A DNA stretch of 64,000 nucleotides from Onthophagus taurus (GCF_036711975.1 NC_091976.1:9114001-9178000); one strand, 5' to 3'; positions 42,355 through 55,800 are shown, numbered from the stretch's first letter. Numbers and translations are program-made. Notes: generated by a model not told the origin, from the sequence alone.

Positions 42355-44999
42355 AAAAAATAAATAGTTAATAATAAAAAATGAAGGGTGTTGTTATATT
42401 TGCATTCGATTTGTTTTAATATAGACAACCAACTGTACATTTTGTAAATACCTTAAAGTTGATATAAAATAAAACAGTTCTAAACTTTACATGAATGAGT
42501 TTGCATTAACAATTTAATTTGAGTTTTGTCAACAACTCCCACTTGAAAATGTATTCAACCAATAAGAGAGAAAAGTTTTTAGAAATACTTTTAAATTAAC
42601 ATACATATACTATAGGCAATCCAAGTAACAATGTAGTATTTGTGTAGTAAAATTTAACGAATGGGCACATATTGGTAGCACCCCATCTGGGCATTAGAAA
42701 TCGAACTAAATCAGCTGGCAGACTATAATATTTAAAGACAATGATATTACTAACAGAACCCGCGGTTCGTTATACCGGCATTGATTAAATTGTATAAAAA
42801 TAGTACAATAAATAGTATTATCGTTGGCAGTACGCCGTATCCTTCGTCAAATAAATTATAAATAATTAATTAAAAAACTGAAATTTGAAGAATTATTTCC
42901 ATTCGGCGCAAACCAGCTAAATTCAAAACCACCATCTATAGTTGAAAATCCTTAACTACAATGCTTTCTAACGTTTTCTGTAACCACGCATGGGCATTGG
43001 ATAACATCGTTTTAGCCACAGATGACCAGATGCTTAACTTATACCGCTCTCATTTGGACCTCATATTCTATCTCTCTCTAGAGAATTGAAACTGTGTAGA
43101 TGGCGGTAGTGTAGTCGATCGATAAATACGAGCGGGAATTTGAATGCTCGTTTAAATAAAAATCTCATTACTCTTTAAATTTTTTTTAATAATAAGTTCC
43201 AAAAAATCAAAAATTGTCATCTCAAAACTTAAACAAGTTTTAAGATGAAAACTGTGATTTTTTTGGACTTGTTATTAAAAAAAACTAATAAAAAATTATT
43301 AAATAAAAATGCAAACTTCAGAAGAAGAAATCTATGTATATTTATAGACAAAAATTTACAACTATAAATTTTTAAATATTTAATCGTTTTCATGGCAAAA
43401 GGGTGCGTTTTTGTACAATGGTAAAGCATTTGCTTCAAGGCTAGAGGAAAACCCATGAAAAACTCTAGCATACCATAAGTCAAATAAACTTCTAGACAAA
43501 TTTAGGAATACGAATTGTTATTGTAAACAACAGATTTAAGACAGCCAGAATAAAAAATACTACAGAGCAATTAAAATTACAAGTATTACAGCGAAAATGA
43601 GCAGTACACAGTATTAGTGATAAAATGTTGTTTTGTTATAAAATAATTATTGTTTCCGTATTAACAATTGATATAAAACTTTAATATTTCTTTTTATTTG
43701 TTTCTGTTCCTATCAATTAAAATACAAAAATATTTGAAACTTAATTAATGCTTTATTATTATTACTATAACTTAAAGTTAATATAATATTAAAGTGAGCG
43801 AAACAATAACAAACCTAGCAAAATTTATCAGCACTAAAACAAAACAAAAGGAACAGGATTCATGTAACATGCTTTAGTCTTAGTCAGAGTTTTAAGTTCT
43901 TAGTTCATCATTTATCATAATCATGGTTTGCATTGCATTCTTCTTAAGTCTCCAGATCTGTTTCTCTTTGTTCTTTAAAATTCCTATTCAACATAAAACT
44001 TTCCATTGTAAAATGATTATTGCAAATTGTCATTCGGCTAGAATATATGTTTTCTACAGGAACACCAAGGCACTCATTGCATGATCGCTGTCTTAAATAT
44101 CAAAGTAAATTTTCATTTAGTACAAAGAATCTATCTAACTTAAATTTATAAATGTACTTATTGGTATTTAATGGAAATCAAAATAACTTGACCACTTCCT
44201 CTACCGAACGTTCGCAAATGTAGCAAATCCTATCCATTTTGGTCCTTACTTTACCACCAAAAACCAACTAATTCTAAGATAACAAAGTATGACAATAAAA
44301 CTAAGGAAAACTAAATTATGCAAACAAATAAATTGCTGAACAAATCTATAATGAAACGATACAGATTTGTTTAGTAGTTTATATAATCAAACGATAAACA
44401 CGCAAAACTGCACAATAATTAAACAAAACACACAAAGTTCGTTAGTTGTGACAGAACTACGTCCATTTTTGTTTACCGGAAGGAAGCTTTTAGTTCAGTT
44501 TACTGATAAAGTCATTTATTTTAAGTTATCTATTAAATTAAAATGGGTAAATATCCAAAAAGTGATGGTGATGGTTTTTGCAAAGCTTATGTCAATGATT
44601 ATGATTCTTTTTCGTTTTCAAAGATGAATCAGATGGAAGCTGGATGCTGCTTTGGATAAAAATGTAAGATATCTTTTTTAATTTTACATCAATAAAATTA
44701 TTTTGTTATATTTCAATAATTTAATAGCAATAAAAACGCTTCAAAATAATGTATGTTCCTTAAAAATGTAGAAAACGATAATTAATACTTGATTTTTGTT
44801 TCTAAATAATTTTAGGTATCACAATGGTAGAATATGGATTAAAATTTTGAATAAAAAGTCAAGATAAAATGGTGACCAAGGACATTAAAAAAATCCCTGG
44901 GTAAAAACTACATTTACCATTTTTTTTTAAGTTTAAAAACACAAAAAGGTTAGGTGGATTATTTGTTTTAATTATACATTTTGCTTAGAAATATTAGAT
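42355..44999. other. Long AT-rich spacer, no gene supported
   Basis: About 2.6 kb. Short open frames (43229-43483, 44367-44627) have low-complexity products and no family pattern. No repeat or RNA gene recognised. Confidence 0.5.
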
Positions 45000-45480
45000 A
45001 TCTTCTTCTTCTTCTCCTGATCCTTATGCCTGATGGAGTCGGATAAACCTTTTTAATGTTCCTCCATCGCCTCTTCCACTCCCTCTGGCTCCTCTCTTTT
45101 TCCCAACTTCTGCTATTCTTTCCTCCCATTTCTTCCTAGGTCATATCCTTATTCTTTGTTTCAAATACCTTTTTTATTGTTGTGTTATGTTCCATTCTAA
45201 TTATGTGGGCCTACCAGTTCAGTTCCCTTCTTTCTATTTTACTACTTATCTCCTCTTGTTCTATTCCCAGTCTTATTTACTCATTTCTTATTTAAAAAAA
45301 ATTTGTAGAAATTTCATTTCCATTGCTGTGATGTTTCCTTCTTGTTTATCTTGGAGTGTCCATTATTCAGTAGCATATGTTAATATTGGAACTGCCACCG
45401 CGTTGTACACTTTCAATTTTATCTTTTTATCTATCTCCTTCTTCCCAAAAATTGTTTTGTATTTGTAGTTTTGTGTCCGT
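45000..45480 (-). pseudogene. Possible non-LTR retrotransposon tail
   Basis: The minus strand is rich in Arg/Glu/Lys, with pieces such as IIRMEHNTTIKKVFE and EEMGGKNSRSWEKE. It resembles the C-terminal region after RT in RTE/Jockey-like elements (the part with a WxGHxxRM-like motif). Frames are broken. Low confidence. Confidence 0.4.
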
Positions 45481-45933
45481 AGAACGTGGTTAGCAAAAAC
45501 AGGGAATTGTTCTTTTGAGTATTTTATTATTATCTACTTAACTTTAACACAGTCTTACATTCACTTATTCTACTTTTTTATTTATTTTTTTACTACTCTT
45601 TTTACCGACTTAAAAACTACTTCTTTCTTACTCTAATTTACCATTGATACCATAGATGGCGGCACTTATACATAAACTTCAACAGTATTAGATATACACT
45701 TGGAAAATTATTCGTTATTTCTTTTTCCGCAATAATTTCTCAAAATTAGTTAACATGTTGACTGCCCAACACGAGATAACACGTATTAGCGCTCTTCCTC
45801 AGGACGCCCAATACAAGTTATCTCGTATGGCGCTTTTTTGACTTGCCATGTTCGCGCCACTATCAGTGAGTTCCTTGTTTATAAGTGTACATATGAATGG
45901 ATGGTCTCCTGGAAGAAAATAAACAATCAAGTT
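45481..45933. other. Spacer, no gene supported
   Basis: AT-rich, no frame recognised. It ends at the target duplication of the Gypsy element that follows. Confidence 0.5.
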
Positions 45934-45938
45934 TGGCT

Positions 45939-46084
45939 TGTATTGTATCTTGGAGAGTTGTTAATAAATGACACTAATAGTCGTTAATACTTTATTTAAT
46001 CTAATCACTTTATTCACAATAGAATCTACGTTTTAATGTTTACATTACGTTCTTATTAAGGTTATGTCTTGTTGCATGTTTGGT
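45939..46084 (-). repeat. 3' LTR of the Gypsy element, truncated
   Basis: About 146 bp matching the first part of 58550-58731, with roughly 8% differences. It breaks off where the TAGTGATGGGCGATA hAT end begins. Confidence 0.8.
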
Positions 46085-46230
46085 TGTAGTGATGGGCGAT
46101 ATATCACGAACTGTTACTTTTTCACTGCTACTTAAAAATAACACGGAACGATCGTTCCTACAGACGTTCCTAAACCGTTACTGTGATCACGGCTTTTGTT
46201 CCACTGGTGTCGCTACTCTTGTCTGTCGCT

Positions 46231-48913
46231 CAGCGTTGCCAACCCACAAATCTAAAAGTCGGTAGTTCCAATCGTAAAATATCTCTAGGTAGGTCTCGGA
46301 TAAAATCGGTAGGTTTAAAAATAAATTTAAAAAATACAATTTGTTGGTAAATAATAGAGAAGTAAAAAGTTAAATAGGTTTATTACATTTTATAAATTTA
46401 AACAGTATAAAGATTAACAAAGAAAACAATAAACTAAACATTATTCTAATAAAATGAAACAATAAATAAATAAATAAACACTCTAATAAAATAAAACATT
46501 TTTTAATAACAAAAACCTACTTACTGTACGACCACTTGAGTGTGAGACCTGACAAATGTCAAAACACATTATTAAACATTACTAAAATATTATTATCCTG
46601 ACATTGACAGGTCTCAGGCTCAAATGGTCGTACAGTAGTTATTTAAATTTCACTTGAGGCGGTATACAAATTTTGTTTGTTCATCAACGAAATTATGTTA
46701 CGATCTATACGAAAATTGTAGCAAGTATCGTCACTTATGTATTGCTTGGTATGTACTAATCCTGTTATAGTATCTGTGTTTAATTTATTACGTATTTTGT
46801 TTTTAATTAAATTTATGGAAGAAAATACTCTTTCTACATTCGCAAATGAATGTGGAAAACTTAAAATATTGTAAACAAACCTAGTTAAAATTGGAAATAA
46901 TGTTGATTCATCAGCCTGTTTCAAATTTTTAACTTCTTCCCAAAATTTTAAAACATCTTGAGAAAATTCTTGTACTTGTTCAACATTTCGTAGCAAACGC
47001 CAATTCAAAATCAAGTATTTGTAGTTCCTCCTCCTTTATTAAATTCGGAAATAAAATTGCAATATTTGAAATACTACCGATGGAATCTGCTTTTACCTCA
47101 ATTGGATCAACAATATTAAATAATTTAATGATGTTATCTTTTAAAGAAAATCTGGTGCATATTTGGCTACATGCTTCGATATAAAAATCTAAACATCTTA
47201 ATCGAAAGAATGTTTTTTGGTCAGAAGTCAGATTTAATTCTAATAATGATTTATTAACATTTGCTCCGCAGTAGATTTCTTCAATTGGCATATAGTTTCT
47301 GGGGTTTTTAAAGTCGACATTTTCTATGGGCGTTCTTTTTAAATAATCTCTTTTCATAAAACAATCATATATGGATTTAATTACTTGGGTAATATTTTTA
47401 TGTAAAGTGTATAATTTATAAACATCACTTGATGCTACTGCATCAGTAAAAAATAATTGTAAGAGGCTATACTGTTGCAAAATTCGACATACGACACTGT
47501 GTACGGATAGCCATCTAGTTTGTGAAGGATGCAAAATTTTATGAATCTTCACCCCACAGAATGCCTGAAATTCGCCGAACTCAGCAATCCTTTTCGGGCT
47601 AGAACTAAAATAATTGTATATATCCCTAGTTAAGTCCTCTACAAATCGTGGTAATTTTTCGCATGACTTAGATGCGCACCAATGGAATGAGTGGCATATA
47701 CATTTCATTATAAATAATGATGGTATGTCCTGTTTTAATAGTGTCATTAAAGAATGTTTAGATCCCATCATTGAGTGCGCGCCATCTGATGCAAAACCAA
47801 TCATATTGTTTTTGTAAGGTATTTTATTATCATTAAAAAATTCCACAATATGTTTATGTAAAGTTAAAGCATCAGAGCCACAGAGTTTAATTAAACCCAA
47901 GAAACTGTCTTTAATTTTAGCTTTGTCGTTGTTGTATCTTACCACTAAACACAAGTGCTTTACCATACTTCAGTCAGTGGATTCATCCGCTATTAAGGAA
48001 AACTTTGTGTTTCTCAGGTCTCTGCAGATTGCTTCAAAGTTTTGGCGTCCTAGCACATTTTTTACGATTCCTGTGGTTTTGGTACGGCCACATGCTAATC
48101 CTTTAGCAATGGTCGAATCAGGGCATATTTTTGTAATCAATTTTGGAAGATGGTACATGATAGTGAATGATAAATTGTGTTCGGCAATAAATCCAGCTAA
48201 ACGTATTTCCGCTAAAATAAAGAAATCCATATAACTGGTATGAACGTAAAAGAAATATTGGGAAAACATTGATAAAACGTATAAGTTCAGAATTACCTAC
48301 CTTCTTTAATTTCCTGTTCCCCAGATGCAGTGGATGCGCTAGGTTTCAGAAACGAGGTGATAGACTTTTGTTTTATTATTGTGTTACTATTATCTTTGTG
48401 GACGGTTGTTTGAGAATGTTTTGTAAGTGCGTTTTTCCACTTTTGATATTAATATTTTTATCACATGGTAAACAAAGCGCAAAGCTGTCGCCTTTTTTAC
48501 TTTTCTGAACCCAACCTTTATATTGCGGTATTCTCTCCCATTCATCCTTATATTTTTGATCATGTTTGATTTTTTTACTTTTTGGTTCTATTTCACATTC
48601 ACTCGATGAACTTGAAGACATGTTACTACTAAGTATGAAGTGAAACAAACGTAAATTTTACACAACGAATAAACGAACAAGGGAATTCCCGTAAGATCAA
48701 AATTCTGAACATCTACTAAGGCCATCTATTGTACGCACTAATAAGTTTTACAAGAAAATAATTAATAAAATTTAATTTATTTGGGCGTCGATATAGAATT
48801 ACATTATTTTCCAAAATTTAAAAATCGGTAGATGACATATCAAATCGGTATGTCGGTAAATGGCTTTCTAAATCGGTAGATATACCGATAAATCGGTAGG
48901 GTTGGCAACGCTG
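46231..48913 (-). mobile_element. hAT element A with 8-bp target duplication
   Basis: Ends CAGCGTTGCCAACCC and GGGTTGGCAACGCTG are inverted repeats. The duplication CTGTCGCT is at 46223-46230 and 48914-48921. 2683 bp, with one transposase on the minus strand. Both ends carry further short copies of a CGGTAG motif. Confidence 0.9.
46643..48648 (-). pseudogene. hAT transposase A
   Basis: N-terminal zinc-finger-like part (YKDEWERIPQYKGWVQKS ... FALCLPCDKNINIK) at 48560-48376. Then comes LIADESTD at about 47970, which is the first catalytic Asp region. The frame continues after one in-frame TGA at 47967-47969 with MVKHLCLVVRY, FASDGAHSMMG (second Asp region) and LHPSQTRWLSVH. A C-terminal dimerisation part (FPHSFANVERVFSSINLIKN) is near 46860-46800. 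There is a frameshift at about 46990-47014. Related to hAT proteins with ZBED/FAM200-like architecture. Cut-and-paste enzyme, now inactive. Confidence 0.8.
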
Positions 48914-49482
48914 CTGTCGCTATTCGCTAGCACGTTAGCATCACGTTGCGTTGCCGTTATGCATAACCACAACCACACGATCAATTAAATGTGTGGCCTC
49001 CTACCGCATCGAGATCTGCGACGTGTAGAACTATCTAGTAGTTGCCTACTAGAGCACTGCACGAGTACGTACAGCATCGTATGAATACAAGTACGAATAC
49101 TCGTTGGACGAGTGATACGATTATCTCGTGTGTACTTGTACGCATCACGCATTTCTGTACTCGCATCGTTTCGTATCGGCATCGGCGAGTATAAGAGTAA
49201 TCGGCATCGTTTAGAATCGGTATCGGCGAGTATACATCGGCGATATTTTGTTTATGCTGAAGAAATGTATATTGTATGAGACATTTATAGGAGGGTGAGA
49301 AATGGGACATTAGACAAATTCATAACAGAAAGTACACATTACATAAAAACAGAATGTAACAAAACATTTTTTTTTCTAGTATGTAGTTTATTCTATACAA
49401 TAATAACGTCTATAGAAAGTAAATAAGTATGAATAAGTAAAGAAATAAATAACTTATCTTCCACTGCGTTTTGGTTTGTACG

Positions 49483-50550
49483 TTAATCCTTTCCTGCGGA
49501 ATGTAGAAATAGTATGGCATCGACATTATCTCCCTTCAGATTACTTCTCCTATCTTCTAGCACTTTGTTTGCGGAACTGAACGCCCGTTCACTTGAGGCG
49601 CTAGAAGCAGGAATGTTTAAGATTTTTCGTACAAGTTGGTGGAGTAAAGGGAAATCCTTTTCATGACTTCGCCACCATCGTAATACATTTCGGTCAGTGG
49701 CCCGACTTCCTTTGTACAGCTCCATTTCAACATTAACTTGTGACTGCCAATTATTATCGTTGTCAACATAAATATCCTTATATTTATCACAGAACTCTAC
49801 GTCATTTTCTGCATCACTGCAATCCGACGCATTGGCATAAAGTTCTATGTCTTGGTAGTCACAAGAAGATGAAATTGTGGCAGAAGAACTTTCAGGATTT
49901 TCGAGTATACAGTTTAGTTCATGCTTTACAAGAGTATAAATTTCTTCACGCGTATTGTTATCCAGAAACCGTAGTTGTTTGTATTCGGGCCATAAAAACG
50001 CAGCTATTTTATAAATGCGATGTGGTTGAAATTTTATGTCAAAAACATTATCTAAACAATGACGAATAACCGCTTGAACATCGGTAACTGTTTCATCATT
50101 CTGTAGTTGTATTAGCTTTTCTTTCAAAATATGCATGTGTAGTAGTACTAAATGAATGGTAGGCTTTTTGTCCGCTTCAAACAGTAATGTAGCCGTTTTA
50201 ACGGGGTGTAAAAATAGAATTAATCTATCTAAGAGATATTTTTCAATTCCATGAAGACGATATTCTTCTTTTGCTTCTTCTAATATTTCTTCAATAGTGT
50301 TAAAATTTTTTCGAATCGAAAGTAACATGTCAAATTTTGTGTTCCATCGTGAACTGCACTCTTGCCTAACTGTCGTGTCCAACCTCTGACAGATACCACT
50401 CCGTTTAAGGTATTCTGCTAAAGATTTACAACGTTTGATTAACTGTAAAATACGAGGGGCTACTTCTTCCAGTACTGTGTTCTTGAATGTATGTGTTAAA
50501 ATCAGGTTCAGAACATGGGCAATACAGTTAATGCGTGAATATTGCTCCAA
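49483..50550 (-). pseudogene. hAT transposase B, C-terminal half
   Basis: Minus strand, 355 residues open: CIAHVLNLILTHTFKN, then QECSSRWNTKFDMLLSIRK, and the dimerisation domain (WWRSHEKDFPLLHQLVRKIL, IPASSASSERAFSSANKVL). This part is well preserved. It is cut off from the N-terminal half by later insertions. Confidence 0.85.
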
Positions 50551-50716
50551 TGCTTTTTTTATATTAGAGCCTTAGAGAAAGTAAGTTTTTCAAGATCATT
50601 ACTTCGTATATTTAAGGTTGCCACTTTCGCTTCTAATGCGCGAATATATATATATTTGTAGTATATCTCTACAAATACAGTATATAAATTCCATTTCTGA
50701 ACGTTATATGTAAATA

Positions 50717-50914
50717 TGTGTTGTTGTGGTCGATCCGAGATTTCATCCGTTCTTCCTGTCGGTTTCCTTTGGAAAGGGCAGACGTTTCGCCAAGATCTCA
50801 CCTGACATCTTCAGGGTCGGACAGTTTGCCGACAGGAGACTACGACAACGCACTGTCAGGTGAGATCAGGGAACCAACAGGAAGAACGGATGAAATCTCG
50901 GATCGACCACAACA

Positions 50915-50918
<4 letters not shown>
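50717..50918. repeat. 200-bp fold-back, Penelope-like terminal motif
   Basis: Arms of about 45 bp (GTTGTGGTCGATCCGAGATT and its reverse complement near 50890) around a centre. On the minus strand the centre reads CTGAAGATGTCAGG, then GGCGAAACGTC. From memory, Penelope-like elements end in similar hammerhead-like cores. A (TA)n run follows. Confidence 0.6.

Positions 50919-50924
<6 letters not shown>

Positions 50925-50949
<25 letters not shown>
50925..50949. repeat. (TA)n microsatellite
   Basis: Alternating AT run directly before the mariner-like derivative, which also uses TA as its target. Confidence 0.9.
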
Positions 50950-50950
<1 letters not shown>

Positions 50951-52850
50951 AGGGTGTCTCAGCGAGACCGGTCATTAGACGTTTCTGGGGTTTTAGCCAA
51001 ACAAAAAATTTGAGAATGCAGACTTAAGTATTATCAATTACGTTCTCTTCATCTAAAATATTTTCAGATTTCTAGCACTTCCGGTTACACCGGAAGTCGC
51101 CACCTACTTTATTTTTTTAAATGGAACACCCTGTATATTTTTATATATTTGGATTCATCTGTTTTGAAAGTTTATAAATAACTTTACTTTTTGCAATTTG
51201 AACCAACAATTCTCGAGTTATTCGAATTTTTCTAGAAAAATTTGCTCCAGCGGACATTTGTTCAAAAAATCATAGAACACTCAATTTTTGAGATATCAAT
51301 TTAGGATTCAGAACATGCTTAAACAACATAATGGAGTATGTTTTGGTGCCGAGAACGGCTGTCTAGATCGTTTGGTCACTTTACTATGATACGTTAACTT
51401 TTCGAAATTTGGAAGCACCATAACTTCATTTTTTTAAATGGCACCCCCCATATTTTATTACTTAGTCGTCTTCGGCGTCTCATTTTACATCTTTTATATT
51501 CCATATGTCCTATGCCTAACATTAATAGTTTGCGAAATAATTAGGGTTTTTTGAAAAATGCTCACATATCATATGGATATTAACCTAGTGTGCCATGGAA
51601 AACAAATGTTTAATGAGTTATTGATAAACGTCAAAGTCTAATTTAGGTTGTTTGATGCTTGTGAGTCTAAAACCAGTTAAAATGGATATTAATAACGTAA
51701 ATAATGTTTATACAAATGAAGAAATCCATAATTTATTTTTTGTGCACGAAAAGTGCGACAAAGTTCTTAGTAGAACTTGCAGAATGTTTAATGAAAATTA
51801 TCCACATTTATCTCCGATGACAAAAGGTAAATTTAGAGGAATAGAAGCAAATTTTTTGCATTTACGAATTAATCACGTGTTAAACTGACCAAAAAATGTA
51901 GTAGATAATGCAACGGAAGAGGTGAATACCTTGGCTTATTTCGAGCCCAGTCCCAACACCTCAATTCGAGCTGCCAAAGAAGATCTGGGAATCATACTAC
52001 GAACTTTGTCGCTCTTTCATGCATAAAAAATAAATTAAGAATTTCTTGATTTGTGTAAATATTACTTTCGTTATTGTTATCGATTTTAACTCGTTTCAGT
52101 ACTAATATTAAGGGACATAACAGATAATTATTAGCTCACCTGCATCAAGTGACGTAAACAAGTGAGTCTTTGACGAGAACTCATTGAGAAGGCTTGTTTT
52201 TCATGGCACACTAGGCTAAATATCCATATGATATGTGTGCATTTTTCAAAAAACCCTAATTATCTCCCAAACTATTAATATTAGGTATGGGTCATATGGG
52301 ATATAAAAGATGTATAATGAGACACCGAAGACGACTAAAAAATAAAATATGGGGGGTGCCATTTAAAAAAATGAAGTTATGGTATTTCCAAATTTTGAAA
52401 AGTTAACGTGCCATAGTAAAGTGATCAAACGTTCTAGACCGCAGTTCTCGGCACCAAAACATACTCCATCATATTGCTTAAGCATGTTCTCAGTCCTAAA
52501 TTGATATCCCAAAAATTGAGTGTTTTCTGATTTTTTGAACAAATGTCTGCTGGAGCAGATTTTTCTAGAAAAATTCGAATAACTCGAGAACGACCGAATC
52601 AAATTGCAAAAAGTAAGGTTATTTATAAACCTTGAAAACAGACAAATCCAAATATGTAAAAATATACAGGGTGTTCCATTTAAAAAAATAAAGTTGGTGG
52701 CGGCTTCCGGTATAACCGGAAGTGCAAGAAATCTGAAAATATTTTAGACGAAGAGATCGTAATTGATAATACTTAAGTCTGAATTCTCAAATTTTTATTT
52801 TCGCCAGAACCCCAGAAACGTCTAATGACCGGTCTCGCTGAGACACCTGT
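50950..52850 (+). mobile_element. Mariner-like derivative with 650-bp inverted repeats
   Basis: Ends CAGGGTGTCTCAGCGAGACC and the reverse complement near 52820-52848. Inverted repeats run to about 51604 and from about 52197, with TA at both junctions. Only the N-terminal part of a transposase remains between the repeats. Confidence 0.85.
51652..51888 (+). pseudogene. Transposase N-terminal fragment
   Basis: 78 codons, with KMDINNVNNVYTNEEIHNLF and RTCRMFNENYPHLSPMTKGK, an HTH layout seen in other mariner-like transposases of this window (compare RQFKERFPEHPISR at 6650). It is followed by stops. The DDE part is missing. Confidence 0.6.
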
Positions 52851-52869
52851 ATATGTGGTGTATTAGTTG

Positions 52870-53795
52870 CTTAGCTTACCTATGCAGTCGCCAAGTCGAA
52901 TCAAGATAATGGACTGTTAAGGCTATAAAGTTCCTTTGTTTTTTGTTTTCCGTCCACATATCAGTTGTTGCTGCACACCACCCTGTATAACGTCGTTACA
53001 TGTGGCATTATTATTTTGGAAATACACTTATAGAGAACAACACTTTACCTTTCTCAAGCAGTGGTTGTAGTTCGAAAACAAAGCATTCTATTAACTAACA
53101 GTAGTCGGATGCGGCAAAATGTCATTTATATCGAAGTTTCTTGAACCTAGTTTCACTCCTGTTTCTACCAAGCAGCGTGCTAGGTCTTTAAACCCACTAC
53201 CACTTACTGCTGCAAACGAACGGAGATCCTGAGTCACATACTGTACACACTTGTCTATAATATCTTTTTTTATTTCGTCACTCACATTGATACGCGCTCT
53301 TTTTCTGTTGCGTACATCAGCATTTGTAGAAGAATTTTGCGGCTCATCTGTGTCTTTGAAACAACGGTGTTTCCTTAAATTGGATGGACTCGAACTTTTA
53401 CTGTATTTAAAAATATGTTCACACTTAACACATATTACAAATGGTTGTATATGTTCAACACCGTCAATTTCATTCACAATTTTTTTAAAACAGGCCCACA
53501 CATTACTTTTTCCAGGTGCTTCTTTTGTTATATATTCACCACTTTTAATTTTTTCTAATATCGACATTGTTACACGAGCTCTAAATGTCAAATACACATG
53601 AACGATCAAAGGATTAGTTCCAGAATAATTCCGTGCAACTGTCCTGTCTCGACTTGTCGAAACACGAAATGAGAAAACCCGACGAGTATTCACGATGCAC
53701 GATGCTACGATGCAATTCTGATGAATATTACTCGTAATCACAAAGTGAATGCATCGGCGATGCATTGGCCAACGGTGCCGAGTATGTACTCGCAT
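52870..53795 (-). pseudogene. hAT transposase B, N-terminal half
   Basis: Read on the minus strand from about 53570: LEKIKSGEYITKEAPGKSNV, a BED-type finger (CVKCEHIF ... NLRKHRC), then a linker to DINDILPHPTTVS. The first catalytic Asp region follows at about 52990-52890 (TTDMWTENKKQRNFIALTVH). The segment to the C-terminal half is interrupted by the mariner-like element and fold-back. The ORF's first 70 residues (to about 53590) are probably terminal-repeat sequence, not protein. Confidence 0.75.
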
Positions 53796-54284
53796 CGTTC
53801 AGTTGTATACTCGGCGATTATTTCTCAGATTACTTTTTACGTATTCGTGCAGTGCTCTATTGCCTACCACGGGGAATAAATTCTATCTCCTAATAATTTT
53901 ACCAAACATTGCTATTTATCGGCGTGATTTGCAATATGCATATGTATTTGAAAAACATATTGATTTAACAATTAAAAAACTTGAAAAAATTAGTTTTTTT
54001 TAAATAAAATTAATAATTTATTGAAACAATCAAAAAATAATTGCTCTGGTATACATCTTTTTATTAAAGTAAAAAATAAATAATAACTATGTAACGTAAT
54101 ACTGTAGTATGTAACAAAAACAAAACTAAAAATTTGAAAACATAACGAAAGCTAAAGAAACGAAACGTTATTTTACATTATTTACAATAGCGTATAGTAT
54201 CGTTACTATTTACAATGGTTTTATACATCAAAAAAATAGTGTATAAATATGAAACAGATAAACTTTAGGAACAAAAACGAAAAA

Positions 54285-55800
54285 TTAAAGATAAATGGAA
54301 TTTGAATTTAAAAATAACAGTTTTTGAACTGTACTTTCGTTCAATCTATGTCTCCTTTCCGTCAAAAGTTGGCCCGCCTTTGAAAACAATCGTTCACAAG
54401 GAACAGATGTTGCTAAAATGCATATTTTTTCCTGAGCAAGTTGCGATAAGTTTGGAAACAATTGTTGTGTTTCTTTCCACCATAAAAGAGAGTCCTCATG
54501 CCTCTGTATAATATTTTCCTCCATATATCGCTGCATTTCTATTATGGCTCTTGCTGTTGCTGATCCTTTCGTTTGGTTTCTGTGGTTTAGGCGCCTTTAT
54601 TAGTTCTTCGTGGCGTTCTTTGGCCGTAATTTTTGTCGCTATTGTACCGATGATTTTTTGTTTGGTATTTGTCGCCACGTCAGAATTAGATAAACCAATG
54701 TTTTTAAATTTTGGGTAGAGAAAAGCACATATAGCTAATGTGTTACTGTTTTCAATTAATCCAAGACCTCTTTCAAAGTTTGTCTGTATTTCTCTTAATA
54801 CTTCTCGTGTTGGCAGTAAAAACTGCGTTTGGGACAGGCTTTCGAGAACTCTTTTAAGGCCGATACATACTGGTATAACAATTGAACCAGTACAGTATTT
54901 TTCCCCACTTATTGTTTTAGTAATATCTTCGAATGGTTCCAGAACTTTGCACAATTGTCTGATTGCATTCCAATCATTGATATTTAAGACTGGTAACTCT
55001 TTGTCAATAATGGCAACAGTGCTTTAATTGCTTCTTCCAATTCTAAAAATCTTCGTAGCATATAAAATGTGGAATTCCACTTTGTTGCAACATCTAGAAA
55101 TACTTTTAGTGGCACCTCAACCCCAGAATTTTTTTGAAATTTATGTAATTTATCGTTTGCAATATTGCTTTTTCTCAAAGTGTTTTACAATCTCTCTTAC
55201 TTTGTTAATAGTTTCCGTTATTTCTACATTTTTTAAACCGTCTTTTACTATTAGATTGAGTGTATGTGTCATACAACCGAAATGTTTCCAATCGGCTAAT
55301 TGTATGGCGTTTGTAATATTCGAAGCATTATCGGAAACGGCAAATATAATTTTATGGTAAATGTTCCATTCGTCACCTGTAATTTTTTTTAAAACTGCTG
55401 CCAAGTTGTCTGCAGTATGACGCAAGTCAAACGCAGAACAATTTAATAATAAGAACATTAATTTGTATTGATCATCTAAAAAATGTGCGGTAACAGCAAT
55501 AAAATTCTCTGTGTTTATAGAGGTCCATGTATCTATTGTTATACAGAATGTTTTTCCTGAATTTAGTAATGTTTTTGTATTATATTTACATTCCTCGTAA
55601 ATAGCCGGAATCAACGTTTTTGATATTATCCTTCTGCTAGGTAACTGATAGGACGGATTTAAAGCTGTAACAAAATATATAAACCCTTTATCCTCCACTA
55701 TACTAAAGGGTTGATAATCAAAAATAAACAATCTTAATAATTCCTTATTAATTTTATCATTTGATTTGCCCGAAATTTTTTTGATTAAAAATGTATCCAA
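54285..55800 (-). pseudogene. hAT transposase of the outer element
   Basis: Minus-strand blocks: LRLFIFDYQPFSIVEDKGFI, then ITIDTWTSINTENFIAVTAH (catalytic Asp), FAVSDNASNITNAI (second Asp) and CMTHTLNLIVKDGL at 55800-55150. Then VPLKVFLDVATKWNSTFYML (55130-55050) and VLEPFEDITKTISGEKY (54950-54890). The dimerisation domain is ICILATSVPCERLFSKAGQL at 54420-54340. ZBED1-like type. Several frameshifts; the BED finger is missing or beyond 55800. Confidence 0.8.

Larger units (their letters stand above)
49050..53859 (-). mobile_element. hAT element B with 8-bp target duplication
   Basis: Ends TAGAGCACTGCACGAGTACG and CGTATTCGTGCAGTGCTCTA are inverted repeats with one mismatch. The duplication TTGCCTAC is at 49042-49049 and 53860-53867. 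It is interrupted by a mariner-like derivative (50950-52850) and a 200-bp fold-back (50717-50918). Confidence 0.9.

Noticed and set aside
42355-45000. Host gene in the long spacer
   Set aside because: No splice-linked frames with a family pattern; the open frames are short and low-complexity.
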